Of a stretch of DNA of 64,000 nucleotides, positions 50,621 through 58,538 are shown one piece after another (positions within the stretch are counted from its first letter, which is position 1; each line of letters opens with the position of its first letter). The translations under genes and the position numbers were made by a program. A model generated the notes under the pieces. The model saw only the letters and a list, made by a program, of their open reading frames with translations. It ran no database searches and was not told the origin of the DNA. The DNA is from Fibrisoma montanum (GTDB lineage Bacteria > Bacteroidota > Bacteroidia > Cytophagales > Spirosomataceae), in contig NZ_QXED01000001.1 of assembly GCF_003583365.1 (NCBI RefSeq), forward strand, positions 1,178,001 through 1,242,000. Direction: 5' to 3'.

Positions 50621-51385
50621 ATGATAAGACAGAGTAAGCAGAAGGCACTACGTTTGTTTGCGCTTCATGAATTCGTTCGTGACCATTTTACCAAGTCCGA
50701 CTGGATTAAACTTGGATACCTTACCGACAATCAGGAGCTGATTGAAGAGCACCCGCGTCTGCTTCGTAGTCTGGACTTCAAAGACGACGATTACGAGGGA
50801 AATATTATGCAGGTCCTGTCGAAGCTCATCAGCGAAAGCAACAACAACCTAATCGAGATTGAGCGGATGATCGAGGATAAAAAACTCAGACTGAGCAGTC
50901 CGACGTATACGTTCGTCTCAACAGTGCATACGCAGGAGCCTGAGCGGGTCATTACCTTTGCTCCCGATGTGTTCCGTGTGCCCGACAAGCCGGTGGAAAG
51001 CAACGTCCTGTCGGTAATGATGCCGTTTGAATCCCGGTTTACCGGTACGTACACCGCCATCCGGAATGTGTGCAGCCGACTCGGTATCGAATGCCGCCGG
51101 GCCGATGATATCTGGGACAACAGCATCCTGATTCAGGACGTTTTTGATCTGATCTTTACCTCCCGGGCTGTCATTACTGACTTCACCGACCGGAATCCAA
51201 ACGTGTTCTACGAAACCGGCATTGCGCATACACTGGGCAAGGTGGTAATTCCCATCACGCAGGCCGTTGGCGATATTCCGTTTGATCTGCGTCACCACCG
51301 GGCGCTGACTTACCTGCCCAACAGCGAAGGCCTGCTGAAGCTGGAAAAGGACCTGGAGAAAAAGCTGGCGAAGGTGTTCGTCTGA
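50621..51385 (+). CDS. Two-domain protein with nucleoside-deoxyribosyltransferase/TIR-like C-terminus
   Basis: This 254-residue cytoplasmic protein has an N-terminal helical region (about 1-95, with LFALHEFVRDHFTKSDWIKL near residue 12 and HPRLLRSLDFKDDDYEGN near 45). A Ser/Thr-rich linker leads to a Rossmann-like C-terminal domain (about 125-250). The latter starts with VLSVMMPFESRF, then TAIRNVCSRLGIECRRADDI, AVITDFTDRNPNVFYETGIAHTLGKVVIPITQ near 187-218 and HHRALTY. The motif D-x-T-x-R-N-P-N-V-x-Y-E resembles nucleoside 2-deoxyribosyltransferase and TIR-like nucleotide hydrolases, in which the glutamate is catalytic. I infer a nucleotide- or NAD-processing enzyme controlled by a helical sensor; the role is unknown. 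It stands alone between a terminator and a secreted hydrolase gene. Confidence 0.6.
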   Translation: MIRQSKQKALRLFALHEFVRDHFTKSDWIKLGYLTDNQELIEEHPRLLRSLDFKDDDYEGNIMQVLSKLISESNNNLIEIERMIEDKKLRLSSPTYTFVSTVHTQEPERVITFAPDVFRVPDKPVESNVLSVMMPFESRFTGTYTAIRNVCSRLGIECRRADDIWDNSILIQDVFDLIFTSRAVITDFTDRNPNVFYETGIAHTLGKVVIPITQAVGDIPFDLRHHRALTYLPNSEGLLKLEKDLEKKLAKVFV

Positions 51386-51542
51386 CGAGTTGTTGAAGAC
51401 CGGAGCGACCAATCGATTGTTCACGTTTCCGTAACAATTCCGTTACGTTCAGTTCATAGGGATTCGCCAGTTTTGACAATGTGATACATACTTTGGATGG
51501 AGTTAGCTTTCGATCCAGAGTTCGCTATAAACCACTCGTCAA

Positions 51543-52904
51543 ATGATTCTCAGAACTGTTGTTCAGCTGGTTGCTGCCTATCTGATTACTACCGGATCCG
51601 CTTTTGCCCAAACCATCGGCCAGCCGCTGAACCCCTGGCAGGACGGGCAGGTTGAGATTCACTTCATCCATACCGGCCGGGGCAACTGTGCCTTCTATGT
51701 AATGCCCGACGGCACTACGTTCCTGCAGGACGCGGGCGAACAGGACCCGACCGATCCCCGCACGCTTTCGCTGCGGAACACGCCCCTTGTACCCGACTAT
51801 ACCAAACGACCCTACGAGTGGATTGCCGACTACATTCGTCAGTATATGCCCGCCGGTCGTACGCCCGAAATTGACCATGCCTTGGTGACGCATTACCACG
51901 ATGATCACTACGGGCACGTGTACCAGGGCGCGCCCTACGACAGTAGCGGCCGGTATTTCAAGACCGGCATTACAGGTCTCGGCTCCGAACTGCCCATTCG
52001 CCATCTGATGGACCGGGGCACTACGTATCCGCTGCCGTTTGGCAAAGACGAGCTGAAAAAGCGTTTTGCATCCGGTACGTATCCCGAAGAGTTTGCCACG
52101 CTGCAAAACTACTGGACGTTCGTAGACGACCAGGTTCGGCGGAACAAGCTCAAACATGAGGTATTTGCCGTGGGGCGGACGGACCAGATTGCCATGCTGC
52201 GAAATCCAACGAAATATCCCACCTTCAGGATTCAGAATTTCTACAGCAACGGCGACGTCTGGACCGGCCAGGGCGTAAAACACATCTTCCCTGATTTCAG
52301 CAACGAACAGGCAAACGTTCGTCGACCGGGCACCGCCGTGCCCGGCATGGCCATGCCGGGCGAGAATCAGGTGAGCTGCGGTTTCAAACTGACCTACGGG
52401 CCGTTTTCATTCTTTACCTGTACGGACATCAGCGGGATGGCCGAACTGGGCTTACCTGACTGGTACAACGTCGAAAGCAAAGTAGCCCCGTACGTAGGTC
52501 AGGTCGACGTTATTACGACGAATCACCACGCCAACACCGACGCCATGAACGTTGATTACCTCCGGGCGTTGCGGCCCCGGGTCATTATTCAGGAGGTCTG
52601 GTCGTCGGATCACCCGGGCCACGATGCGCTGCGCCGGATGACCTCCCGCTGGGTTTATCCGGAAGACCGCGACCTGTTCGCGACGAACATGCTGGAAGCA
52701 AATAAGATCGTGATCGGCCCGGGTCTTGAAAAGGCGTACAAGGCGTTTGAAGGGCACATTGTGGTGCGGGTTGAAGCCGGTGGCGAGCGGTACTGGGTGT
52801 ACGCCCTGAACCACCGCAGCCGGCAACGGGAGGTGATGAAGATCGTTGGGCCGTACACGCCTAAAGCGAACGTAACGGCAAATCAGACCGGGCGCAGCCG
52901 ATAG
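51543..52904 (+). CDS. Secreted metallo-beta-lactamase-fold hydrolase, ComEC-like
   Basis: This 453-residue exported protein has signal MILRTVVQLVAAYLITTGSAFA then Q. The MBL fold begins with VEIHFIHTGRGNCAFYVMPDGTTFLQDAG (about 37-65), as in the hydrolase domain of ComEC. The metal site motif THYHDDHYGH has histidines 117 and 119, aspartate 121 and histidine 122. TCTDISGM near 286 and VDVITTNHHANTDAM near 321 supply further ligands. Secreted members of this group are phosphodiesterase-like or nuclease-like; the substrate is unknown. The HGSNAT-like gene follows after 68 bases with its own likely promoter. Confidence 0.83.
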   Translation: MILRTVVQLVAAYLITTGSAFAQTIGQPLNPWQDGQVEIHFIHTGRGNCAFYVMPDGTTFLQDAGEQDPTDPRTLSLRNTPLVPDYTKRPYEWIADYIRQYMPAGRTPEIDHALVTHYHDDHYGHVYQGAPYDSSGRYFKTGITGLGSELPIRHLMDRGTTYPLPFGKDELKKRFASGTYPEEFATLQNYWTFVDDQVRRNKLKHEVFAVGRTDQIAMLRNPTKYPTFRIQNFYSNGDVWTGQGVKHIFPDFSNEQANVRRPGTAVPGMAMPGENQVSCGFKLTYGPFSFFTCTDISGMAELGLPDWYNVESKVAPYVGQVDVITTNHHANTDAMNVDYLRALRPRVIIQEVWSSDHPGHDALRRMTSRWVYPEDRDLFATNMLEANKIVIGPGLEKAYKAFEGHIVVRVEAGGERYWVYALNHRSRQREVMKIVGPYTPKANVTANQTGRSR

Positions 52905-52926
52905 CCAACGTCGGCCTGGCTTTTTC

Positions 52927-52957
52927 TTTTGCCTGAATCGTAGTAAACTTACCTTTC
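52927..52957 (+). promoter_or_regulatory. Candidate promoter of the membrane acyltransferase gene
   Basis: TTTTG at 52927-52931 is followed after 18 bases by TACCTTTC at 52950-52957, one base from TAnnTTTG. The start codon follows 15 bases later. Confidence 0.4.
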
Positions 52958-52972
52958 GATTCGCAAACGGTC

Positions 52973-54145
52973 ATGCAGACAACTACCTCACCGGCTTCGG
53001 TCCATTCGACGGCCACATTGACCAGTTCCCAACGCCTGTTCTCACTCGATGCCTTCCGCGGCCTGACGGTAGCCGGCATGATCCTGGTCAACAACGCAGG
53101 CGACTGGCAATACGTGTACGCCCCACTCAGGCACGCAGCCTGGAACGGCTGGACGCCCACCGACCTGATTTTCCCCTTCTTTCTGTTCATCGTTGGGGTA
53201 TCCATTACGTTTGCGTTGGCGGGTGGGACGGAGCAAAACGGTGTGGTTGGCAAGATTCTGAAGCGGAGTCTGACACTGTTCATGCTGGGATTGTTTCTTA
53301 ACTTCTTCCCCAAGTTCGATATTACGTCGGTCCGGATTCCGGGGGTACTGCAACGCATCGCCCTGGTGTATCTGGCCTGTTCACTGATCTATTTGCGAAC
53401 AACTACCCGTCAGCAAACGTGGCTATTGGCCGCCCTGCTGGCTGGCTACTGGCTGATGATGACGGTTGTGCCGGTGCCCGGCGTCGGTTACGCCAACCTG
53501 GAACCGACAAGCAACCTGGCGGCCTGGCTCGACCGAACCATATTGACAACCGACCACCTCTACAGATCGACCAAAGTGTGGGACCCCGAAGGACTCCTGA
53601 GCACCATCCCGGCCATCGGTACGGGCCTGGCCGGGATTCTGGTGGGCACGTGGCTCCGCCGACGCGATGTAGCCGATGCAGAAAAAACAGCCTGGCTGTT
53701 CGCGGCCGGCTGCCTGACCACGCTGGGGGGGCTGATCTGGGATGCCTGGTTTCCCATCAACAAAGCTCTGTGGACCAGCTCGTACGTACTGCTGGCGGCT
53801 GGTCTGGCCATGCTGGGCCTGGCGCTTTGCTACTGGCTCGTTGACGCACAGCCTGCGTCGCGCCCAACGGCCCGGCGGATTGCCCAGCCTTTCGTCGCCT
53901 TCGGGGTCAACGCCATCACGGTCTTTTTCCTGTCGGGGTTGATTCCGCGCATTCTGAACATGATTCATATCCAGCAGCCCGACGGCTCAGAAATCGGGGC
54001 GAAGGAGTGGCTCTACCAGCTCTTTTTTGTACCTTACTTCACCAATCCGCACAATGCCTCGCTGGCCGGTGCGCTCACGTTTGTTCTGATCTGGCTGGGT
54101 ATTCTGTGGATCATGTACCGGAAACATATCATCATCAAGGTCTGA
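52973..54145 (+). CDS. HGSNAT-like membrane acyltransferase (COG4299/DUF5009)
   Basis: This 390-residue protein has about ten membrane segments. The opening RLFSLDAFRGLTVAGMILVNNAGDW (residues 22-46) and WTPTDLIFPFFLFIVGVSITFAL near 60-82 are the signature of the family that includes heparan-alpha-glucosaminide N-acetyltransferase. LWTSSYVLLAAGLAMLGLALCYW near 263 and the closing LTFVLIWLGILWIMYRKHIIIKV are also typical. In bacteria these proteins probably acetylate amino sugars across the inner membrane. The nearby NagB/PIG-L gene also handles amino sugars, so a link is possible but unproven. A small membrane protein gene follows 95 bases downstream. Confidence 0.9.
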   Translation: MQTTTSPASVHSTATLTSSQRLFSLDAFRGLTVAGMILVNNAGDWQYVYAPLRHAAWNGWTPTDLIFPFFLFIVGVSITFALAGGTEQNGVVGKILKRSLTLFMLGLFLNFFPKFDITSVRIPGVLQRIALVYLACSLIYLRTTTRQQTWLLAALLAGYWLMMTVVPVPGVGYANLEPTSNLAAWLDRTILTTDHLYRSTKVWDPEGLLSTIPAIGTGLAGILVGTWLRRRDVADAEKTAWLFAAGCLTTLGGLIWDAWFPINKALWTSSYVLLAAGLAMLGLALCYWLVDAQPASRPTARRIAQPFVAFGVNAITVFFLSGLIPRILNMIHIQQPDGSEIGAKEWLYQLFFVPYFTNPHNASLAGALTFVLIWLGILWIMYRKHIIIKV

Positions 54146-54240
54146 GCGACCAACGGGTAAATCAACCGGCTTCGTTGGTGCCGGCAGAAACAGCGCCGGG
54201 TCATCACGGCCTGACCCCAACCGTTATCCGCTCGCTGGAA

Positions 54241-54639
54241 ATGCTTCACCTGAGCGATCTGAAACGACAGGTGGAACGGATTCTTGGCTGGGAGCCGGCC
54301 CGGTACTGGCAATCCAGCGACTTTACTCAGCTCAGCAACAAGATTTTTGCGTACACGTACCACTACGTCAGCGCCCGGGATCTGCAACGGTTCTGGCAGG
54401 GCCCGCCGGCGGCTGTTCCTCACCCTCCCCTACTCGATACCCTCGCCCAATTCATCGACTTTCGCGACTGGGAGGACTTCTGCACCCACCATACGTATGG
54501 TATCATTGAAACCGGCCACGGCACCATCAGGCCCTATCCCCGCGTGTGGGAAGTACCGACCCGCTGGGTCCTGATTCTCTGGTCACTATCGGTGCTGGCT
54601 TCCATCCTGACAGCCGTTCTGCTCGTCTGGTTTCGGTAA
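54241..54639 (+). CDS. Small tail-anchored protein with a Bacteroidota-specific N-terminal domain
   Basis: This 132-residue protein starts at ATG 54241 (MLHLSDLKRQVERILGW); TTG and GTG codons at 54175 and 54178 are alternatives. The segment ILGWEPARYWQSSDFTQLSNKI followed by SARDLQRFWQ and LLDTLAQFIDFRDWEDFCTHH matches a pattern I recognise in many uncharacterised Cytophagales proteins (GWG...W...DF..LS..I...LS..TLKR.WG...TLN.LA.F.G...W..F). It often precedes variable C-terminal parts. Here the C-terminus is one membrane helix (WVLILWSLSVLASILTAVLLVWF), so the domain should face the cytoplasm. Function is unknown. It is downstream of the acyltransferase gene. Confidence 0.65.
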   Translation: MLHLSDLKRQVERILGWEPARYWQSSDFTQLSNKIFAYTYHYVSARDLQRFWQGPPAAVPHPPLLDTLAQFIDFRDWEDFCTHHTYGIIETGHGTIRPYPRVWEVPTRWVLILWSLSVLASILTAVLLVWFR

Positions 54640-54691
54640 ACGTTTCTTCTGAATATTTCGTTATTTTGTTGCATTTTCCACTGACATACTC

Positions 54692-57616
54692 ATGTACTTG
54701 AACGACCGCATGGTACGTTTTGCATTTCCGGCAAGTCTGTTGCTGAGCGCCACCCTGGTACTGGCACAACCGACTACAAAATCAAAACCCACAACGGCTT
54801 CGGCCACGAAAACCGCGTCGGCTCCGGCTAAAGCTGGAATTGACCTCAGCAAGGCTATTCCAACAGACCCCGCTGTGAAGGTAGGCAAGTTGCCCAATGG
54901 CCTTACCTATTACATCCGAAAGAACGCTGAGCCGAAAAACCGGGCCGAGTTGCGGCTGGTAATCCGGGCCGGTTCGGTGCTGGAAACCGACGAGCAGCAG
55001 GGATTGGCTCACTTCATGGAGCACATGGAATTCAACGGCACCAAAAATTTCCCTAAAAACGAACTGGTCAATGTGCTGCAATCGGCCGGTATTCGCTTTG
55101 GTGCCGACCTGAACGCCTACACTGGTTTTGACGAAACGGTGTATCAGTTACCCGTCCCGACGGATTCGGCCAACGTATTCCGGCAAGCCTTCCAGATTCT
55201 GGAAGACTGGGCACACAACGCTACCCTCGACCCGAAAGAGATCGACAAAGAACGGGGTGTTGTGCTGGAAGAATGGCGACTGGGCCGGGGTGCCGGCCAA
55301 CGGATGCGCGACAAATACTTCCCGCTGATTCTGAACAACTCCCGATACGCGAACCGCCTGCCGATCGGCAAAGAAGACGTTATTAAAAACTTTAAGCCCG
55401 AGGTGCTGGAGCAGTTCTATAAAGACTGGTACCGCCCGGATCTGATGGCCGTGATTGCCGTGGGTGATTTCAACGTGAATGAAGTAGAAGGCATTATTCG
55501 GGAGAAGTTCAGCCGGATTCCGGCCGTCCCGAATCCGAAACCCCGCACGGAGTACGACATCCCGGCGCACAAGGATACCAAAGTGGTGATTGTAACGGAC
55601 CCCGAGCAGCCCAATACGGTCGTCCAGGTTATCTACAAGCGTCCGGAGATTAAGGAACGTACACTGAACGATCTGCGCGAAAGCATCAAGCGGGGCTTGT
55701 TCAACACCATGCTTGGGAATCGAATTCAGGAGTTGACCCAGCAGGCTGATCCGCCGTTCCTGTTTGGCTATAGCAACTACAGCGATTTTCTGGGTAACCT
55801 CGACGCCTTTACGTCAGTAGCCGTTGCCAAAGAAGGGAACGTAGAGCGAGCCATTCGGGCCGTGCTCGACGAGAATGCCCGGGTCAAACAGTTTGGCTTT
55901 ACGGAAACCGAACTGGCCCGCGCCAAGCAGGAGTTCTTCACGGGCGTAGAGCAGGCCTACAAAGAGCGCGATAAAACCCGCTCGTCGAATTACGTCAATG
56001 AATACGTACGGCACTTTACCGACAAAGAGCCGTACACGAGCATCGAGTTCTACTACGATTTTCTGAAGAAAGAGCAGGGCACGATCAAGCTGCCTGAAGT
56101 GAATGCACTGGTTGACCAGTTCATCCGGAACGAGAACCGGGCAGTGGTGGTGATGGCTCCGGAGAAAGACAAAGACAAACTACCCAGCGTTGAGCAGATC
56201 ATCGGCTTCATCGACAATGCTGGAAAGGGCCTGACCGCTTATAAAGACGAAACGCTGAATAAGCCACTGCTTGCTAAAGAGCCTGTCCCCTCGTCCGTGG
56301 TCAGCGAAAAGCCGTTGAAAGACATTGGGGCGACCGAATGGACGCTCAAAAACGGAGTGAAAGTTGTAGTCAAACCAACCAACTTTAAGAATGACCAGAT
56401 ACTGTTCTCAGGCACCAGTTATGGCGGTACGTCGCTGTATGACCTCAAAGACTTTATGTCGGCGCGGTTTGCCTCTACCCTGGCGACCCTCGGCGGAACC
56501 GGCGAATACAACCAGATTCAGCTGGGTAAGTTCCTGGCGGGAAAATCAGTCAGTGCGTTCCCCTACGTTGGCGAACTGAACGAGGGTGTCAGCGGCAGTG
56601 CATCGCCCCGCGACCTGGAAACAGCCATGCAGCTGCTGTATAGCTACCTGACGCAGCCACGTAAGGATGCCGACGTCGTGAAAGGGTTTCTCTCAAATCA
56701 GAAGAGTGCGTTGCAGAACCAGATCAACACGCCTACACCCGCCCGGGTGTTTCAGGATACGGTGTCCGTAACGCTGGGCAACTACAACCCGCGCCGGATG
56801 CCGCTCAAACCCGCGGATCTGGACAAGATTGACCTCGACCGGGCGTTGACGATTTATAAGGAGCGCTTCGCCAACGCCGGCGATTTCACGTTCTTTTTCG
56901 TTGGTAACTTCGACGAGAAAACGCTGAAACCGCTGGTCGAGAAATACCTGGGTGGTTTGCCCGCCACCGGCAAACCCGAAAAATTCAAAGACCTGGGGAT
57001 CCGGATTCCGGCCGGGCAGATCAGCAAGACGGTGTACCGGGGCGTTGATCCAAAAGCAACGGTGCAGCTGGTATACAGCGGTGACTTTACCTGGACGACC
57101 GACAACACAACGCAACTCGACGCCCTGGCCGAAGTGCTTGAAATTAAGCTGATCGAGAAACTGCGCGAGGAAGAAAGTGGCGTGTATGGCGTTGGGGCCA
57201 GCGCAGTCTACAGCAAGTACCCCGTTCCGCGCTATACCTTCCGCATCGGCTTTGGTTGTGCGCCCGAGAACGTTGAAAAACTCGTTGCCAAAACGCAGGA
57301 GCTGATTAACGATCTGAAACAGAAGGGTGCGGCACAAGGCGATATCAATAAGTTCAAAGCCGAGACCCGGCGCGAAACGGAGTTGCAGTTAAAAGACAAC
57401 CAGTTCTGGCTCAGCTACCTGGCGAACCAGTATTACAATGACGACGATCTGGACGAGGTGTTGAAAGAGGATGAACACCTGAAAAAGGTAACCGTCGAAA
57501 GCACGAAGGAAGCTGCCAACAACTATTTCGGTGCCAACGTTGCGCGCTTCGTGCTGATGCCAGAGCAAAAAGCCGGTACGAGTACGGCCAGCCAACAGGG
57601 CGGAGGGAAGCAGTAA
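54692..57616 (+). CDS. M16-family zinc metallopeptidase, double-length
   Basis: This 974-residue exported peptidase has a signal peptide (MVRFAFPASLLLSATLVLAQ from an internal ATG at 54710; the first ATG is 54692) and a Thr/Ala/Lys-rich spacer. The inverted zinc motif HFMEH gives histidines 107 and 111 with glutamate 110. A further glutamate is in VLEEWRLGRGAG near 190. The N-terminal half (about 55-500) therefore holds the active site; the C-terminal half (about 540-960) repeats the fold without HxxEH, like pitrilysin-type single-chain enzymes. It should degrade peptides in the periplasm or at the outer membrane. TATTTTG at 54662-54668 may be part of the promoter. Confidence 0.94.
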   Translation: MYLNDRMVRFAFPASLLLSATLVLAQPTTKSKPTTASATKTASAPAKAGIDLSKAIPTDPAVKVGKLPNGLTYYIRKNAEPKNRAELRLVIRAGSVLETDEQQGLAHFMEHMEFNGTKNFPKNELVNVLQSAGIRFGADLNAYTGFDETVYQLPVPTDSANVFRQAFQILEDWAHNATLDPKEIDKERGVVLEEWRLGRGAGQRMRDKYFPLILNNSRYANRLPIGKEDVIKNFKPEVLEQFYKDWYRPDLMAVIAVGDFNVNEVEGIIREKFSRIPAVPNPKPRTEYDIPAHKDTKVVIVTDPEQPNTVVQVIYKRPEIKERTLNDLRESIKRGLFNTMLGNRIQELTQQADPPFLFGYSNYSDFLGNLDAFTSVAVAKEGNVERAIRAVLDENARVKQFGFTETELARAKQEFFTGVEQAYKERDKTRSSNYVNEYVRHFTDKEPYTSIEFYYDFLKKEQGTIKLPEVNALVDQFIRNENRAVVVMAPEKDKDKLPSVEQIIGFIDNAGKGLTAYKDETLNKPLLAKEPVPSSVVSEKPLKDIGATEWTLKNGVKVVVKPTNFKNDQILFSGTSYGGTSLYDLKDFMSARFASTLATLGGTGEYNQIQLGKFLAGKSVSAFPYVGELNEGVSGSASPRDLETAMQLLYSYLTQPRKDADVVKGFLSNQKSALQNQINTPTPARVFQDTVSVTLGNYNPRRMPLKPADLDKIDLDRALTIYKERFANAGDFTFFFVGNFDEKTLKPLVEKYLGGLPATGKPEKFKDLGIRIPAGQISKTVYRGVDPKATVQLVYSGDFTWTTDNTTQLDALAEVLEIKLIEKLREEESGVYGVGASAVYSKYPVPRYTFRIGFGCAPENVEKLVAKTQELINDLKQKGAAQGDINKFKAETRRETELQLKDNQFWLSYLANQYYNDDDLDEVLKEDEHLKKVTVESTKEAANNYFGANVARFVLMPEQKAGTSTASQQGGGKQ

Positions 57617-57623
57617 GTAGTCA

Positions 57624-57674
57624 AAAACCAGTAAAGCCACGTAGCCAATCAGGTTACGTGGCTTTACTGGTTTT
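57624..57674. terminator. 20-bp inverted repeat, bidirectional terminator
   Basis: Arms at 57624-57643 and 57655-57674 are fully complementary (inner bases extend the stem with a wobble). The plus-strand descending arm ends in GGTTTT and the opposite arm in the same pattern. It lies between the convergent M16 peptidase and LytTR regulator genes, seven bases after one stop and eight before the other. Confidence 0.9.
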
Positions 57675-57682
57675 ATACCCAC

Positions 57683-58471
57683 TCAAAGCCAGCCAAACCG
57701 TTCCATTAGCCGGTCTTTCTGCTGGCGGGCGACGGGGATGCTGACGCCGTTGGTCAGCAACAGATAGGTGCCTTCTCCCTTCACCAGCTTCTGAATGTGT
57801 TCCAGATTAACCATGTACTGCCGGTGTACCCGCAGAAAATCGCGGGTTTCGAAGACCTCCTGCACGTCGCCGAGCGTTTTGGCGACTATGTACTGCTCCC
57901 CGCCTTCGAGGTGAAAGCGAGTGTAATTGCTGTCGGCCTCGCAATACACAATCTGTTTCGTATCGACAAAGACCATTCCGCTGGCATGGGGTAGGGCAAT
58001 GCGCCCCCTGGTGGGGGGAGGTGTACCGGCCGCGCCCGGGGGCCATCCGGCCTGGGGCCATCCAGCCGGGGGGTAGTACTGGCGCATGAGTTCCAACTGC
58101 TGGGGGTTGATGCGGGCGGTGGTTTCGGCCCGGCGCACGGTGGCAATCAGGTCAACGGTATCGATGGGCTTGAGCAGGTAATCCAGCGCACTGAACCGGA
58201 AGGCCCGCACGGCGTACTGGTCGTAGGCGGTTACGAAGACGATGTGGAAATTGATCTCACCGACCCGTTCGAGCAGTTGAAAGCCGTTCATCATCGGCAT
58301 CTCGATGTCGAGAAATACCAGGCCTGGCCGCAGGGTCTGGATGGCCCGCAGTCCCTCGGTACTGTCGGTAAACTGGCCCAGCAGTTCAACCTGCGGGCAG
58401 TGCCGGGCCAGTTGCAGCGCCAGCAGCCGGACGTTGTCGGGTTCGTCGTCGATGATGAGGGCCTTGAGCAT
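57683..58471 (-). CDS. LytTR-family response regulator with a repeat-rich linker
   Basis: This 262-residue regulator starts at ATG 58471 (MLKALIIDDEPDN); the frame is open nine codons upstream. The receiver has the acidic pair at 8-9, phospho-acceptor aspartate 55 (LVFLDIEMP) and lysine 100 (DYLLKPID). The LytTR domain spans about 158-260 with MVFVDTKQIVYCEADSNYTRFHLEGG and FLRVHRQYMVNLEHIQKL. Between them an unusual Gly/Pro/Trp-rich linker (132-156) contains the tandem AGWPQAGWPPGA. The 7TMR-DISM kinase gene lies 67 bases upstream on the same strand and is the likely partner. Confidence 0.94.
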   Translation of the reverse strand: MLKALIIDDEPDNVRLLALQLARHCPQVELLGQFTDSTEGLRAIQTLRPGLVFLDIEMPMMNGFQLLERVGEINFHIVFVTAYDQYAVRAFRFSALDYLLKPIDTVDLIATVRRAETTARINPQQLELMRQYYPPAGWPQAGWPPGAAGTPPPTRGRIALPHASGMVFVDTKQIVYCEADSNYTRFHLEGGEQYIVAKTLGDVQEVFETRDFLRVHRQYMVNLEHIQKLVKGEGTYLLLTNGVSIPVARQQKDRLMERFGWL

Positions 58472-58538
58472 AATGAGCGAGTTAGTGAATGAGCGCATGA
58501 GTGAATGTTTGGTAGCTGCCTGATTCGCTCATTCGCAA

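Noticed and set aside
54007-54639. A longer version of the small tail-anchored protein beginning inside the acyltransferase gene
   Set aside because: The first 78 codons overlap the acyltransferase in another frame and resemble nothing; the family-like sequence begins near 54241.
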